From assembly GCA_040902925.1 (NCBI GenBank), contig JBBDWJ010000128.1:1-36036 (forward strand): a stretch of 36,036 nt of DNA. The letters run 5' to 3'. This document shows, piece after piece, positions 1 to 8,579 of the stretch; position 1 is the stretch's first letter, and each line of letters opens with the position of its first letter. The position numbers and the translations under genes were made by a program. The notes below the pieces were generated by a model. That model worked only from the letters and a program-made list of their open reading frames with translations, was not told where the DNA came from and ran no database searches. The stretch is from JBBDWJ01 sp040902925. GTDB taxonomy: Bacteria > Acidobacteriota > Terriglobia > Bryobacterales > UBA6623.

Positions 1-27
1 AGCCGACTTTCAGTCGAAATCAAACCT

Positions 28-45
28 ACCGGCTTTAGCCGGTAG
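28..45. repeat. Perfect palindrome, REP-like
   Basis: TACCGGC-TTTA-GCCGGTA is a perfect 7-bp inverted repeat with a 4-nt loop. It lies exactly where the PSD1 reading frame downstream stops making sense: the frame has a TAG at 36-38 inside the palindrome, while codons after about 45 read like the family. A related GC-rich palindrome occurs at 7207-7224. A mobile REP-like insertion is an inference; only the palindrome and the frame break are seen. Confidence 0.55.
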
Positions 46-53
46 TTGTTCAG

Positions 54-383
54 TTGCAGGCCGCGGCGTTGGCGGAGCGCGTCGCCAAGCCGGCTGGAGA
101 CACCGCACCGGCTGGAGACACCGCGGCGAAGAAGGCAAAAGCCGCGAAGGATGACAAAACCGTGAAGGCTCCAGAGCCGACGCCGCGGGAGCGAATTACC
201 AAGGCATACCGGCTGCTATTTGGCCGGACGCCCACGGCGGAGGAACTCGCCGCCGGCCTAGAGTTTCTCAGCGACGAACGCAATAAGAAGCGTACGGACG
301 ATTTTAAGGACGTCCCTGTCACCGCCTGGAACCAGTACGCCCGAGTGCTGCTGAGTTCCAATGAATTCGTCTATCTGAACTGA
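54..383 (+). pseudogene. C-terminal fragment of a PSD1/DUF1553 protein
   Basis: About 109 codons that read like the extreme C-terminus of planctomycete-type PSD1 (DUF1549/DUF1553) proteins: an ALAERV helix, a lysine/alanine-rich linker, then 'RITKAYRLLFGRTPTAEEL' and the terminal WNQYARVLLSSNEF block, which ends family members just before the stop. Full-length members are several hundred residues, so nearly all of the protein is missing. The frame is closed upstream by TAG at 36-38. The TTG at 54 is only the first possible start after that stop and has no good ribosome site. The next gene, DUF1501, follows after 32 bp, which is the usual pairing for this family. PSD1 proteins are exported and of uncertain role. 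The piece is either the 3' remnant of a gene split by the palindrome at 28-45 or a gene cut near the window edge with an error in it. Confidence 0.7.
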
Positions 384-415
384 CCGGGAAGCGAACCGCG
401 GGGGAGAGCAGTGAA

Positions 416-1888
416 ATGGATTGGATGGACTCGCTACTGAACCCACACAAATCGCGACAGCCGATCACGCGGCGAGAGGCCTTGCGCAGCGCGGGCACGG
501 GTTTCGGTTTGACCGCGTTCGCCGCCATCGTCGGCCAATCGCTGGCCCGCGCCGGCGCGGTCAGCGGACCCGATGGTTCGGTGGCGGTCCCCAAACCGCA
601 TCACGAGCCCAAAGCCAAACGCATCCTGTTTCTGTTCATGAACGGCGGGGTATCGCATGTCGATTGCTTTGACCCCAAGCCGATGCTCGAAAAGTATCAC
701 GGGCAGCCGCTGCCCGGCGGCGAAGTCAAGACCGAGCGCAAGACCGGCTCGTTGATGAAATCGCCATTCGCATTCGAGAAGCATGGGCAGTCCGGGACGG
801 AGTTCAGCGAGTTATGGCCGAGCGTCGGCGAATGCGCCGACGACATCTGTGTAATCCGCTCGATGCAAACCGAGATTCCCAACCACGAGCCGTCGCTACT
901 GATGATGAACACGGGCCACATTCAGCCGGGGCGGCCTTCAATGGGCGCGTGGCTGACCTATGGGTTGGGAACAGAGAACGAGAACCTGCCGGGTTACGTT
1001 GTGCTGTGCCCGAATCAGCCGACCGTAGTCGGCCCGCCGCTTTGGAGCAACGGATTTCTGCCGGCGATCAACCAGGGTACTTTCATTCCAGACAACGAGC
1101 CCAAGAAACCCAAAGACTTCAACCCCGAAGAACTGATCCCTTACATCAAGAACAACTACACCGACGCCGACCGCCAACGCCGCGAGCTCGATTTGTTGGC
1201 GAAGATCAATCGCATGCGGATGGAGCCGTTGGCGGGTGAAGCGCCGGAGATGGAAGGCACGATCAAGGCCATGGAGACGGCGTTCCGGATGCAGACCGAG
1301 GCGCCTGAGGTTTTCGACATTCGCAAAGAATCGGAAGCAACGCAGGAACTCTATGGACCCGGCAGCACGGCCCGCGGCTGCCTCATGGGCGTCCGCCTCC
1401 TACAGGCCGGTGTGCGCATGGTGCAGGTCTACTATGACAAGGGCGACCCCTGGGACGCGCACGCCGACATCTTCGAACACCGCAGGCACGCGATGAACTC
1501 GGACCGGCCCTTTGCGGCTGTCATCAAGGACCTCAAGAGCCGTGGACTGTTCGAAGACACGATCGTGTTCTGTGGAACCGAGTTCGGCCGCACACCCGTG
1601 CTCGAGGTCGGCGGCGGAGGCGGCAGCCTCAAGAACGGCCGTGATCACAACCCATTCGGGTTTTCGATTTGGCTCGCCGGCGGCGGCGTCAAAGGCGGCA
1701 TGACTTATGGCGCAACAGACGATTTCGGCTTCAAGGCGGTTGAAAACCCGGTTCACATCAACGACCTGCATGCTACCCTGCTGCACCTGATGGGAATCGA
1801 TCACGAAAAGCTGACTTACCATTACAGCGGCCGCGACTTCCGATTGACCGACGTTGCAGGCAAGGTGATTCACGACATCATTGCTTGA
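416..1888 (+). CDS. DUF1501 domain protein, Tat-exported
   Basis: 490 residues. The N-terminus carries a twin-arginine signal (TRREALRSAGTGFGLTAFAA) followed by an alanine-rich stretch, so export through Tat is likely. The rest matches DUF1501 proteins (sulfatase/alkaline-phosphatase-like fold): the early KRILFLFMNGGVSHVDCFDP block, the central GRPSMGAWLTYGLG block, and a late FCGTEFGRTP segment followed by 'GRDHNPFGFSIWLAGGGVKGG'. ATG at 416 is preceded by GGGGGAGAG eight bases upstream. DUF1501 genes normally follow PSD1 genes in Acidobacteriota and Planctomycetes; the partner here is only a fragment (54-383). The substrate is unknown; polysaccharide or sulfate-ester metabolism is often suggested from context. 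Length is normal and no disruption is seen. Confidence 0.9.
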   Translation: MDWMDSLLNPHKSRQPITRREALRSAGTGFGLTAFAAIVGQSLARAGAVSGPDGSVAVPKPHHEPKAKRILFLFMNGGVSHVDCFDPKPMLEKYHGQPLPGGEVKTERKTGSLMKSPFAFEKHGQSGTEFSELWPSVGECADDICVIRSMQTEIPNHEPSLLMMNTGHIQPGRPSMGAWLTYGLGTENENLPGYVVLCPNQPTVVGPPLWSNGFLPAINQGTFIPDNEPKKPKDFNPEELIPYIKNNYTDADRQRRELDLLAKINRMRMEPLAGEAPEMEGTIKAMETAFRMQTEAPEVFDIRKESEATQELYGPGSTARGCLMGVRLLQAGVRMVQVYYDKGDPWDAHADIFEHRRHAMNSDRPFAAVIKDLKSRGLFEDTIVFCGTEFGRTPVLEVGGGGGSLKNGRDHNPFGFSIWLAGGGVKGGMTYGATDDFGFKAVENPVHINDLHATLLHLMGIDHEKLTYHYSGRDFRLTDVAGKVIHDIIA

Positions 1889-2258
1889 TCCGCGCGGCCG
1901 ATCGGGATTCTGGTACGGGGCGAAGCGGGCTGACTCGTTCCTTGCTATGTCTCACGGCTTGGGGAGCCTCAGCCTTGTGCGAAATACCTCCACGAGGACC
2001 TTCCCGTATGGCGGAGCGCCGCGCCATCTTCCCAAACGGATAAATTCTTCTTATCCCGGACATCAAAAGTTTCCGTTCGACTTCGCCAGACAGGCCCGCT
2101 ATTCTGAGTTTGTCGGGTCCGATCACCGTTTGATCCGAACCTTCCTTGTGGGCGCTTGAGTCCTCCGCCGGACTCGCCTTCATCCCTGATTGATCTTGTC
2201 GCTTCCTAGCCGAGTCGCCGTCTCGGAAACCCTGGTGTATCTGTACCCGTTGTAGGCG

Positions 2259-2285
2259 GGGCGTTTCCGCGAAAGCGGAAAGCCC
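2259..2285 (+). promoter_or_regulatory. Stable hairpin with GAAA tetraloop in leader
   Basis: GGGC-(G)-TTTCCGC / GAAA / GCGGAAA-GCCC: an 11-bp stem with one bulged G capped by a GNRA-type loop. No T-run follows, so it does not look like an intrinsic terminator. It lies about 135 bases before the receptor start, on the transcribed strand, and could be a leader structure or a protein-binding site. It was not recognised as a known riboswitch. Confidence 0.45.
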
Positions 2286-2363
2286 GGTTAAATCTACTGT
2301 CCGCGGCGTGTGGGGTTCGTCGCGGAAAAGCGCGCACATCCAATCGAAATGGAAATAGCTGTT

Positions 2364-2380
2364 GCCCGGCGACGCCGGGC
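2364..2380 (+). promoter_or_regulatory. GC hairpin just upstream of the receptor RBS
   Basis: GCCCGGC-GAC-GCCGGGC, a perfect 7-bp stem with a 3-nt loop, followed by GCCGGC that could offer alternative pairing. It ends 26 bases before the AGGAGG of the receptor gene. The position would suit control of translation initiation, but that is inference. Confidence 0.4.
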
Positions 2381-2421
2381 GCCGGCTCAAAACCTTTCCA
2401 AAGATCAGGAGGAAAACCTTG

Positions 2422-5400
2422 GTGGGATTCTCGGACACTATTTTATTCCAAAAGAGCAGCGTCGTTTCAGCGTTGCTCGTGTTGGTCCTGTCGGCCGCGC
2501 CGCTGTTGTTTGGTCAAGCGACCACAACGCTCAGCGGCACGATCACGGACCCTTCCGGTGCGGCCATCCCCACCGCCACCGTTACGATCACAAATTCACA
2601 ATCCGGCGCGCTGCGCTCGACCATCTCCAACGAACGGGGCTTTTATCAGTTCCCGCAAACCGCACCCGGCACGTATGAAATCAAAGCCGAGGCGACAGGA
2701 TTCCGCAGCGCCGTCCAGACAGGCGTGGAACTGCTGGTCGGGACGCCGACAACCCTTGACGTCGAAATGGAGGTGGGCGCGGTTACCGAGGTGGTTACCG
2801 TCGAAGCCGACGCATTGACGGTTAACACGACCGACGCCACGGTTGGTTCGGCCTTCAACGAGACCAAGGTCCGTCAGCTCCCATTGCTCACCCGCAACGT
2901 TGTCGAACTGCTCAGCCTTCAGACGGGAGTCAATGACAGCGGCGAAGTGCTCGGCGCACAAAAGGATCAAAACAATATCACGCTCGACGGCGTGGACGTC
3001 AATGACCAGGAAAACCCGCAGCCGTTTGAAAGCGTGCTGCCCGTGCCGCTCGATTCTGTCCAGGAATTCCGGGTCACCACGGGCGGAGCGAACGCGGATC
3101 TCGGCCGCTCCTCGGGCGGCCAGGTGCAATTGGTGACGAAGGGCGGCACCAATGAAATTCACGGCTCGGTGTACGAATATCACCGCAACACCGTTACCGC
3201 GGCCAACACGTTGTTCAACAACGCCGCCGGCGTTGAGCGCGAGAAGCTGATCCGCAATCAGTTCGGAGTGTCGGTCGGCGGTCCGATCGTCAAAAATCGA
3301 GCCTTCTACTTCTTCAATTTTGAGCAGCGGCGGGACGCGCGCTCAGCCAGCCAGCAACGCGTGGTGCCTTCGGAGGATCTTAAAAACGGAATCCTGACCG
3401 TGCCGGCCGACGACGGCAGCACCTACAAGCTCACTCCCGACGAGTTCCGGATCGCTGACCCCGCTGGCATCGGCTTGAACCCGGCCATGGTCGACCTCAT
3501 GAAGCAGTTCCCGGTGGGTAACGATCCGTCGTCCGGTACCGACGGCGGGTTGAATTTCAGCGGCTATCGCTTCAACGCGCCGCTACAGCTTGACCGGAAG
3601 GCCTACGTCGCCAAGGTGGATTTCAACATCGATGAGAATGGCAGCCATCGCTTGTTTTGGCGCGGTACCTTGGGCGATGGAGCTGAAGATGTCGAAGACG
3701 CCTTGTCGCAGTATCCCGGCGTCGACGCACAGAAACTGCTCGACAACAGCAAGGGTTTTTCGACATCGTATACAGGCGTTCTCGCGCCGACCCTGATCAA
3801 TACCCTCAACGTCGGATATACCCGCCAAGGCCTGGCGTTTTCCGGAACGCAGGGAACCGAGTTCGGGCTGTTCGACATCGATGAACTACAGAACTTTGGA
3901 GACAACGCGCGCCCTACCGGCCGCATCGTGCCCGTTTGGAACATCTCCAACGACTTGAGCTGGCTGAAAGGAAATCATAGCTTCAAGTTCGGCGGCGCCG
4001 CCCGCTTCATTTCCAATCAACGAACCGACTACAAGAACTCGTTCCCGTCGTTCGAACTCGCGCAGGGCTTGCTGGGCGGGCTGGGCGCCGACATTCAACA
4101 GGGCCTCAACCGCGTGATCCAAGCCAAGAGCGGCGATCCCAGTGTGCTGCTGCTCGACAGCCAATTGGCGACGATCAGCGGCGCCGCCATGAACCTGACC
4201 GGGCTTTTCACAAGCGTCGGGGCGACCTATCAATACGATCAGACGGGCGCGGTTTTGCCGCTCGGAGAGGCATCCGTGCGCGAGTTTGCGACGCGCGAGT
4301 ACGAGTTCTACTTCGCGGATAGTTGGAAGGTCACGCCCAGCTTGACGATCAACTACGGCCTACGCTACTCCCTGACGACTCCGCCTTGGGAAACCAATGG
4401 CCTACAGGGCGCGCCGACGACGGGACTCGACGTGTACTATGCCGAGCGCGCCGGCGCTCAGGAACTGGGCGTCCCCGCTAATGTTCTTCCCAGCTCGCTG
4501 CTGACGTGGGAAGCCATCGGCCCCGTGAACGGCGGCCGCGACTGGTTCACGCGCGACAAGAACAACTTTGCTCCGCGGCTTGCGATCGCCTGGAGTCCCA
4601 AGAGTCCGACCGGATTGTTGCACGCCATCTTCGGCGACAACGGAGTGTTCCGCGCCAGCGCCGGTGTTTACTACAGCCGCTACGGTTCGCAGTTGGTCAG
4701 CCAAGTCGATACTCGCGGCACGTTTGGCGTCCAAAACACCGTTAGTGATCCGACGATCTATAACTTCTCGAACGGGTATCGATACAACGGCGGCTTCCCG
4801 GCGCTGCCGGACGCGCCTCCCGGCGGCTTCCCGGCGACGCCCCCGCTCAATCGCGCCATCGACGGCGACGGCCTCGGTGTTTCGGCGAACCTGAAGGCTC
4901 CCTATACGATTCCAATGACGGCCACGATTGGCCGTGAGATCGGCGGCGGCATGACCCTCGAAGTCGGCTACGTCGGGCGTGTCAGCCGCAAACTGCTCGC
5001 TCAGTTGGATCCGGCCAGCCCGTTGATCTTTTTCCGCGACCCTGACTCGGGCCAACTATTGTCGGAGGCGTTCGTCAACAATCGCATCCTGTTCGAGGAA
5101 CAAGGCCTGACCAACGAAATGGTCGAGGCGAATCCGGGCTTGGTTCCGAGGCAGGCGTTTTTCGAGAACATGTTCCCGGCGCTCGAGAATTTCGCGATTC
5201 CCGGCAGCGCTTCGGCGAATTTCTTCTGGCTAAACAACATTTGGGGGCGCGAGAGCGAACTCGATACGCTTTCGGAGATCGATCGCAACAACACCGGCAC
5301 TCTGTTCGGAGGCGACTTCGGCACGATGCAGAACTGTATCGTGCGCACGGGCTGCTACACCTTTTTCGGCAAGCAGTTCAGCGCGCTGCGCTATTGGGAC

Positions 5401-6198
5401 AACATCGGCTTCGCCGACTTCCACGGCATGACGATCTCACTGCGCAAACGCTACAGCGATGGACTGGCCTTCGATTTCAACTACACCTGGTCGCACTCGA
5501 TCGACCTCAGCTCGGCGGCAGAGGGCAACCTCGAGCTCGAAACGCAAGGGGGTGCGAATCCGAGCGAAGTGGCGGGGAACCTCGTCAACAGCTACCGCCT
5601 GTCGCAGAGCCGCGCTTCCTCGGACTTCGACATTCGTCATCAGTTCAACACGAACTTTCTGTGGGAGTTGCCGGTCGGCCGCGGCAAGCGGTTCGCCGGC
5701 GGCGCGGGCGGAGTGCTGAACAACGTCATTGGCGGCTGGCAACTTTCCGGCATCGTGCGATACCAGACCGCGCTCCCGACCAGTATCGAAAACGGATCGC
5801 GATGGGCCACCAACTACTACGGCTCCGGCCGCGCGGTTCCCATCGACGCTCCCGAGCAAAACGTCGGCGACACGGTCAACGGCGTCCCGGGTTTCTTCCA
5901 TAGCCCGGCCGAAGAAGCCGCCAAGTTCCGGTTCAATCGCACCGGAGAAGCCGGACCTCGCAACATCGTCCGAATGGATGACTTGTTCAACACCGACCTG
6001 GCTCTGGGCAAGTCGTTTCAGATGCCGTGGGAGAACCACAAACTGCAATTCCGGTGGGAAGTCTTTAACGCCTTCAACAATGTGAACTTTACCGGGCGTG
6101 ACATTCAGAAACGCTACGACCGGCCGGCGGTACTGGGCCAGTTCCGCACCGTGAAGCCGCCGCGGGTGATGCAGTTCGCGTTGCGCTATGAGTGGTAG
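2422..6198 (+). CDS. Oar-like TonB-dependent receptor
   Basis: About 1258 residues. After a signal peptide (hydrophobic SSVVSALLVLVLSAAPLLFG, cleavage near GQA) comes a carboxypeptidase-regulatory-like beta-sandwich beginning 'TLSGTITDPSGAAIPTATVT' and containing the 'GFYQFPQTAPGTYEIKAEA' block. A plug domain follows with the 'NNITLDGVDVNDQENPQP' segment, and then a long beta-barrel. The last residues, FALRYEW, end in an aromatic residue as outer-membrane proteins do. Such receptors are expanded in Acidobacteriota and are assumed to import glycans, peptides or chelates; the substrate here is unknown. Start choice: AGGAGG at 2407-2412 fits GTG at 2422 (9-base spacing) or TTG at 2419 (6 bases). 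The frame is open from 2362, but that would include the RBS. The gene is closed by the terminator at 6257-6282. Confidence 0.93.
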   Translation: MGFSDTILFQKSSVVSALLVLVLSAAPLLFGQATTTLSGTITDPSGAAIPTATVTITNSQSGALRSTISNERGFYQFPQTAPGTYEIKAEATGFRSAVQTGVELLVGTPTTLDVEMEVGAVTEVVTVEADALTVNTTDATVGSAFNETKVRQLPLLTRNVVELLSLQTGVNDSGEVLGAQKDQNNITLDGVDVNDQENPQPFESVLPVPLDSVQEFRVTTGGANADLGRSSGGQVQLVTKGGTNEIHGSVYEYHRNTVTAANTLFNNAAGVEREKLIRNQFGVSVGGPIVKNRAFYFFNFEQRRDARSASQQRVVPSEDLKNGILTVPADDGSTYKLTPDEFRIADPAGIGLNPAMVDLMKQFPVGNDPSSGTDGGLNFSGYRFNAPLQLDRKAYVAKVDFNIDENGSHRLFWRGTLGDGAEDVEDALSQYPGVDAQKLLDNSKGFSTSYTGVLAPTLINTLNVGYTRQGLAFSGTQGTEFGLFDIDELQNFGDNARPTGRIVPVWNISNDLSWLKGNHSFKFGGAARFISNQRTDYKNSFPSFELAQGLLGGLGADIQQGLNRVIQAKSGDPSVLLLDSQLATISGAAMNLTGLFTSVGATYQYDQTGAVLPLGEASVREFATREYEFYFADSWKVTPSLTINYGLRYSLTTPPWETNGLQGAPTTGLDVYYAERAGAQELGVPANVLPSSLLTWEAIGPVNGGRDWFTRDKNNFAPRLAIAWSPKSPTGLLHAIFGDNGVFRASAGVYYSRYGSQLVSQVDTRGTFGVQNTVSDPTIYNFSNGYRYNGGFPALPDAPPGGFPATPPLNRAIDGDGLGVSANLKAPYTIPMTATIGREIGGGMTLEVGYVGRVSRKLLAQLDPASPLIFFRDPDSGQLLSEAFVNNRILFEEQGLTNEMVEANPGLVPRQAFFENMFPALENFAIPGSASANFFWLNNIWGRESELDTLSEIDRNNTGTLFGGDFGTMQNCIVRTGCYTFFGKQFSALRYWDNIGFADFHGMTISLRKRYSDGLAFDFNYTWSHSIDLSSAAEGNLELETQGGANPSEVAGNLVNSYRLSQSRASSDFDIRHQFNTNFLWELPVGRGKRFAGGAGGVLNNVIGGWQLSGIVRYQTALPTSIENGSRWATNYYGSGRAVPIDAPEQNVGDTVNGVPGFFHSPAEEAAKFRFNRTGEAGPRNIVRMDDLFNTDLALGKSFQMPWENHKLQFRWEVFNAFNNVNFTGRDIQKRYDRPAVLGQFRTVKPPRVMQFALRYEW

Positions 6199-6256
6199 CT
6201 GACCTCAATCAGCGCTTGGTGGGAAGACCCGCCAAGTATCAATGTATGGACCAACA

Positions 6257-6282
6257 GGCGGCCTATTCGGAGGCCGCCTTTT
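6257..6282 (+). terminator. Intrinsic terminator of the TonB receptor gene
   Basis: GGCGGCCT / ATTCGG / AGGCCGCC followed directly by TTTT: an 8-bp perfect GC-rich stem, 6-nt loop and T-run, 59 bases after the receptor stop. It separates the receptor from the convergent urease operon, whose last gene ends at 6308. The minus-strand side has no T-run, so it mainly serves the plus strand. Confidence 0.88.
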
Positions 6283-6307
6283 CGTTCAAGCAAGAGGCCC
6301 CGGCGGC

Positions 6308-7177
6308 TCAGCAACGATACGATTGAAGTTGTATCGCGGGAAGGTTCCACGATTCCGTTACGGCCTGCTCGGCTTCTGCGATGGCCCGTTGCATCGCAAG
6401 GCTGTCCGAAAAGAGTCCGCGGAAATAGTGGCCTGAGGGATCGAACGAGCCAAACACCGCGAGCGAGCGGAGGTCCCTTCCGGCAAACGCTTCGGGCGCC
6501 TGGATTACTGGTCCGTGCCAATAGCCGGAAACTACGTAGCGGTGGCCTTCCAGCAGCCCCCAACCGGCCGGGCGGGCCGTGGAAGTGGCGAGATCCAACG
6601 CGTCACGATAAGCGGGCCGGTCTTCGACATCCACACGCGTGGTCGAAGACAAGCGCCGGAACTGCAGATGCTCGCCGCGCTCCACGCGCCCCATTGCCCA
6701 GGCCTCGACGATTCCAAATCGCGACTCTCGCGCCAGCTCAATGCTAACCCGCTGCCGGAACTCCGCTTCGGGAAACGGAATGTTCAGGGCCGGAATGTAC
6801 TGCAGGCATGCGCCGTCTTCCACACGAATGTGAACGCTCTGCGTGGCGCAACCGCCACCGGGCATGTGATGAATCTTGGTCGCGGAAGGGCTCATCACCA
6901 GCGCCCGCGCGCCTCGCTCTACGACAATGTCAACGCTGTAGTGGTCGTTGGCGAACATGCCCGGCGCGTTCAGCAGGACTTGCACCAACGCTCCACCGTC
7001 GGAGAGACCGAACGGCCGCACGACTTTCAAGGGATTGCGGACGGCATGCGAAGCGAGATAGGTGCGCCCTTGGCGTTCTCGGAACACGAGCTGGAGCCGA
7101 CCTTCCGCGGGCTGAACGGCGGCCACGTCGGCGCTACTTGTTCGGGCCGGCTCACTAGTCGTGACGGAAGAGTTCAC
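6308..7177 (-). CDS. ureD: Urease accessory protein UreD
   Basis: 289 residues. UreD (UreH) is the scaffold that binds the urease apoenzyme and, with UreF and UreG, forms the complex that delivers nickel. Family blocks seen: 'NPLKVVRPFGL', then 'GALVQVLLNAPGMFANDHYSVDI', the 'ALVMSPSATKIHHMPGG' region, the 'LQYIPALNIPFPEAEFRQ' strand and 'RESRFGIVEAWAMGR'. The start codon overlaps the ureG stop by four bases (ATGA, 7174-7177), so translation is probably coupled. This is the last gene of the operon; in many bacteria ureD comes first, so the order A-B-C-E-F-G-D places it at the other end. The first 25 residues (Ser/Thr/Ala-rich) are variable. Length is normal. Confidence 0.93.
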   Translation of the reverse strand: MNSSVTTSEPARTSSADVAAVQPAEGRLQLVFRERQGRTYLASHAVRNPLKVVRPFGLSDGGALVQVLLNAPGMFANDHYSVDIVVERGARALVMSPSATKIHHMPGGGCATQSVHIRVEDGACLQYIPALNIPFPEAEFRQRVSIELARESRFGIVEAWAMGRVERGEHLQFRRLSSTTRVDVEDRPAYRDALDLATSTARPAGWGLLEGHRYVVSGYWHGPVIQAPEAFAGRDLRSLAVFGSFDPSGHYFRGLFSDSLAMQRAIAEAEQAVTESWNLPAIQLQSYRC

Positions 7178-7839
7178 GGTTGCCTATGCTCGGAATAAGG
7201 CGTTCCCGCCGGTTTTGGCCGGCGTAAGGACGAGCCTTCTTCAAAAAGCACGTCGCGTTGAATCCACAGGATGACATCCTCGATGCCGGAACCCGACTTG
7301 AGGTTCGTGAAGACAACGGGCTTCTCTCCGCGCAGCGCCCGTGCGTCGCGATCCATGACGCTGAGATCGGCGCCGACATACTGCGCGAGGTCGATCTTGT
7401 TGATGACAAGCAGATCGCTGCGAGTTACGCCGGGGCCGCCCTTACGCGGCACCTTATCTCCGCCGGCAACATCGACGACGTAGATGCTGACATCGACCAA
7501 CTCCGGGCTGAATGACGCCGCCAGGTTGTCCCCCCCCGACTCCACAAACAAAATGTCGAGGTCAGGAAAATGGTCCAGCATGTCGTCTACGGCTCCCTGG
7601 TTGGCGGATGTGTCTTCGCGAATCGCGGTATGCGGGCAGCCGCCCGTCTGCACGCCGCGAATTCGCTCGCCCGGCAGCGCGCCTGAACGGACCAGATACT
7701 CGGCGTCTTCGAAGGTATAAATATCGTTGGTGATGACAGCGAGGTCGTATCGATTCCGCAAATGTTTGCACAAACTGTCAAGAAGAGCGGTCTTGCCCGA
7801 TCCGACCGGCCCGCCGACCCCGATTTTCACGGTCGCCAT
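7174..7839 (-). CDS. ureG: Urease accessory GTPase UreG
   Basis: 221 residues. UreG is a SIMIBI-class GTPase whose GTP hydrolysis drives nickel insertion into urease. The P-loop GPVGSGKT is at residues 10-17. Also present are 'GVQTGGCPHTAIREDTS' with the conserved Cys-Pro-His nickel-binding motif, 'DILFVESGGDNL' (Walker B-like) and 'LLVINKIDLA' (NKxD guanine recognition). ATG is preceded by AGGAGG five bases upstream. The family normally ends soon after the 'ILWIQRDVLF' helix; here about 20 extra residues follow, encoded across the palindrome at 7207-7224, which suggests the original stop was displaced. The last four bases overlap ureD. Confidence 0.95.
   Translation of the reverse strand: MATVKIGVGGPVGSGKTALLDSLCKHLRNRYDLAVITNDIYTFEDAEYLVRSGALPGERIRGVQTGGCPHTAIREDTSANQGAVDDMLDHFPDLDILFVESGGDNLAASFSPELVDVSIYVVDVAGGDKVPRKGGPGVTRSDLLVINKIDLAQYVGADLSVMDRDARALRGEKPVVFTNLKSGSGIEDVILWIQRDVLFEEGSSLRRPKPAGTPYSEHRQP
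7207..7224. repeat. Palindrome in the 3' tail of ureG
   Basis: CGCCGG-TTTTGG-CCGGCG, a 6-bp perfect GC-rich inverted repeat with a 6-nt loop, inside the codons that extend UreG beyond its usual C-terminus. It resembles the palindrome at 28-45 in core (CCGG...CCGG with an AT-rich loop). A small REP-like insertion is possible; being intragenic it could also lower ureD expression relative to ureG. Confidence 0.4.
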
Positions 7840-7863
7840 AATCGCCTCCTGGTGGCTTGTTCA

Positions 7864-8538
7864 TCACGACTGAAACAGCCGCGTCCGCAACATGGACTGT
7901 TGGTGGGCCCGGATATCGAGCGCCGGCGTCGCCGCGAACAGCGACGCTTCGGGATCGCGCTGCACCCGCTCAACGGCATCACCGAGGGCTGGCTGCAATC
8001 CGACCATAGTCTCCTGCGCCTGCTCCGGGCTGAGCGCCATCGCTCGCGTTGCGGCACTCAACGACGCGGCCAGGCTCGATTGCGAAAATGCCAGCAGCGA
8101 TTCGGCCTCGGGCAAATCCAACGCGGCCGCGATGGCGCCGCAAGCCACGCTTTGGTGCGGCCTTGGAATTCGCACTGGCGCCATCAGCCGCGGAAACAGC
8201 CTTGTCGCGATCGCTACCCAGCGGCGCCCCAACCGCAAACTCATCAAACGCAGCCCTGAAATCACCTTGAAGGCCTCGACCTCCTGCCCGAGGCGATCCA
8301 ACTCGTTTGGCTCCCGGTGGTGGCGCCAGGCCAAGCATGCCGCGGCGACGTCCAAACGTCCCCAACCGTAATCGATCTCGTGCAACAGTAGTTCCGCCAA
8401 AGCCCTTTTGTCGAAGGGCGCCACGGGATCGTCGGCGAGCTGCGCGTAGGTTTCCAGGCCTCCCGAGAAGGCGAACGCCCCGATGGGAAACTGAGAGTCG
8501 AAAATCTGTTGCAGGCGCAAATGCTGTTGAGGCGTCAT
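7864..8538 (-). CDS. ureF: Urease accessory protein UreF
   Basis: 224 residues, all-helical. UreF joins UreD and UreG in the nickel-insertion complex and controls the GTPase step. Conserved features: the N-terminal 'DSQFPIGAFAFSGGLETYAQ' block, the 'LLLHEIDYGWGRLDVAAACLA' helix and the C-terminal region with 'TPALDIRAHQQSMLRTRLFQS', where family members end in an 'HExxxxRLF'-type tail. ATG at 8538 has only a weak upstream purine stretch, which fits translation supported by neighbours. It lies 24 bases upstream of ureG and 41 bases after ureE. Confidence 0.92.
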   Translation of the reverse strand: MTPQQHLRLQQIFDSQFPIGAFAFSGGLETYAQLADDPVAPFDKRALAELLLHEIDYGWGRLDVAAACLAWRHHREPNELDRLGQEVEAFKVISGLRLMSLRLGRRWVAIATRLFPRLMAPVRIPRPHQSVACGAIAAALDLPEAESLLAFSQSSLAASLSAATRAMALSPEQAQETMVGLQPALGDAVERVQRDPEASLFAATPALDIRAHQQSMLRTRLFQS

Positions 8539-8579
8539 TTGATCCGCTGTGCCGGTTACTCGGCCACGCGCTATTGAAC

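Larger units (their letters stand above)
1889..2418. other. Long leader/intergenic region before the TonB receptor
   Basis: 530 bases between DUF1501 and the receptor without a convincing gene. Open frames exist on both strands (for example 1878-2438 minus) but their translations do not look like protein. The half nearest the receptor contains two strong hairpins (2259-2285 and 2364-2380) and ends in AGGAGG at 2407-2412. I see no poly-T terminator after DUF1501, so read-through into the receptor is possible. Confidence 0.6.

Noticed and set aside
2264..2281. Intrinsic terminator for the DUF1501 gene
   Set aside because: The stem is strong but lies ~375 bases downstream and has no T-run.
1878..2438. 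A 186-codon minus-strand frame in the leader of the TonB receptor
   Set aside because: No start signal, composition not protein-like, and it overlaps the hairpins and the receptor RBS.
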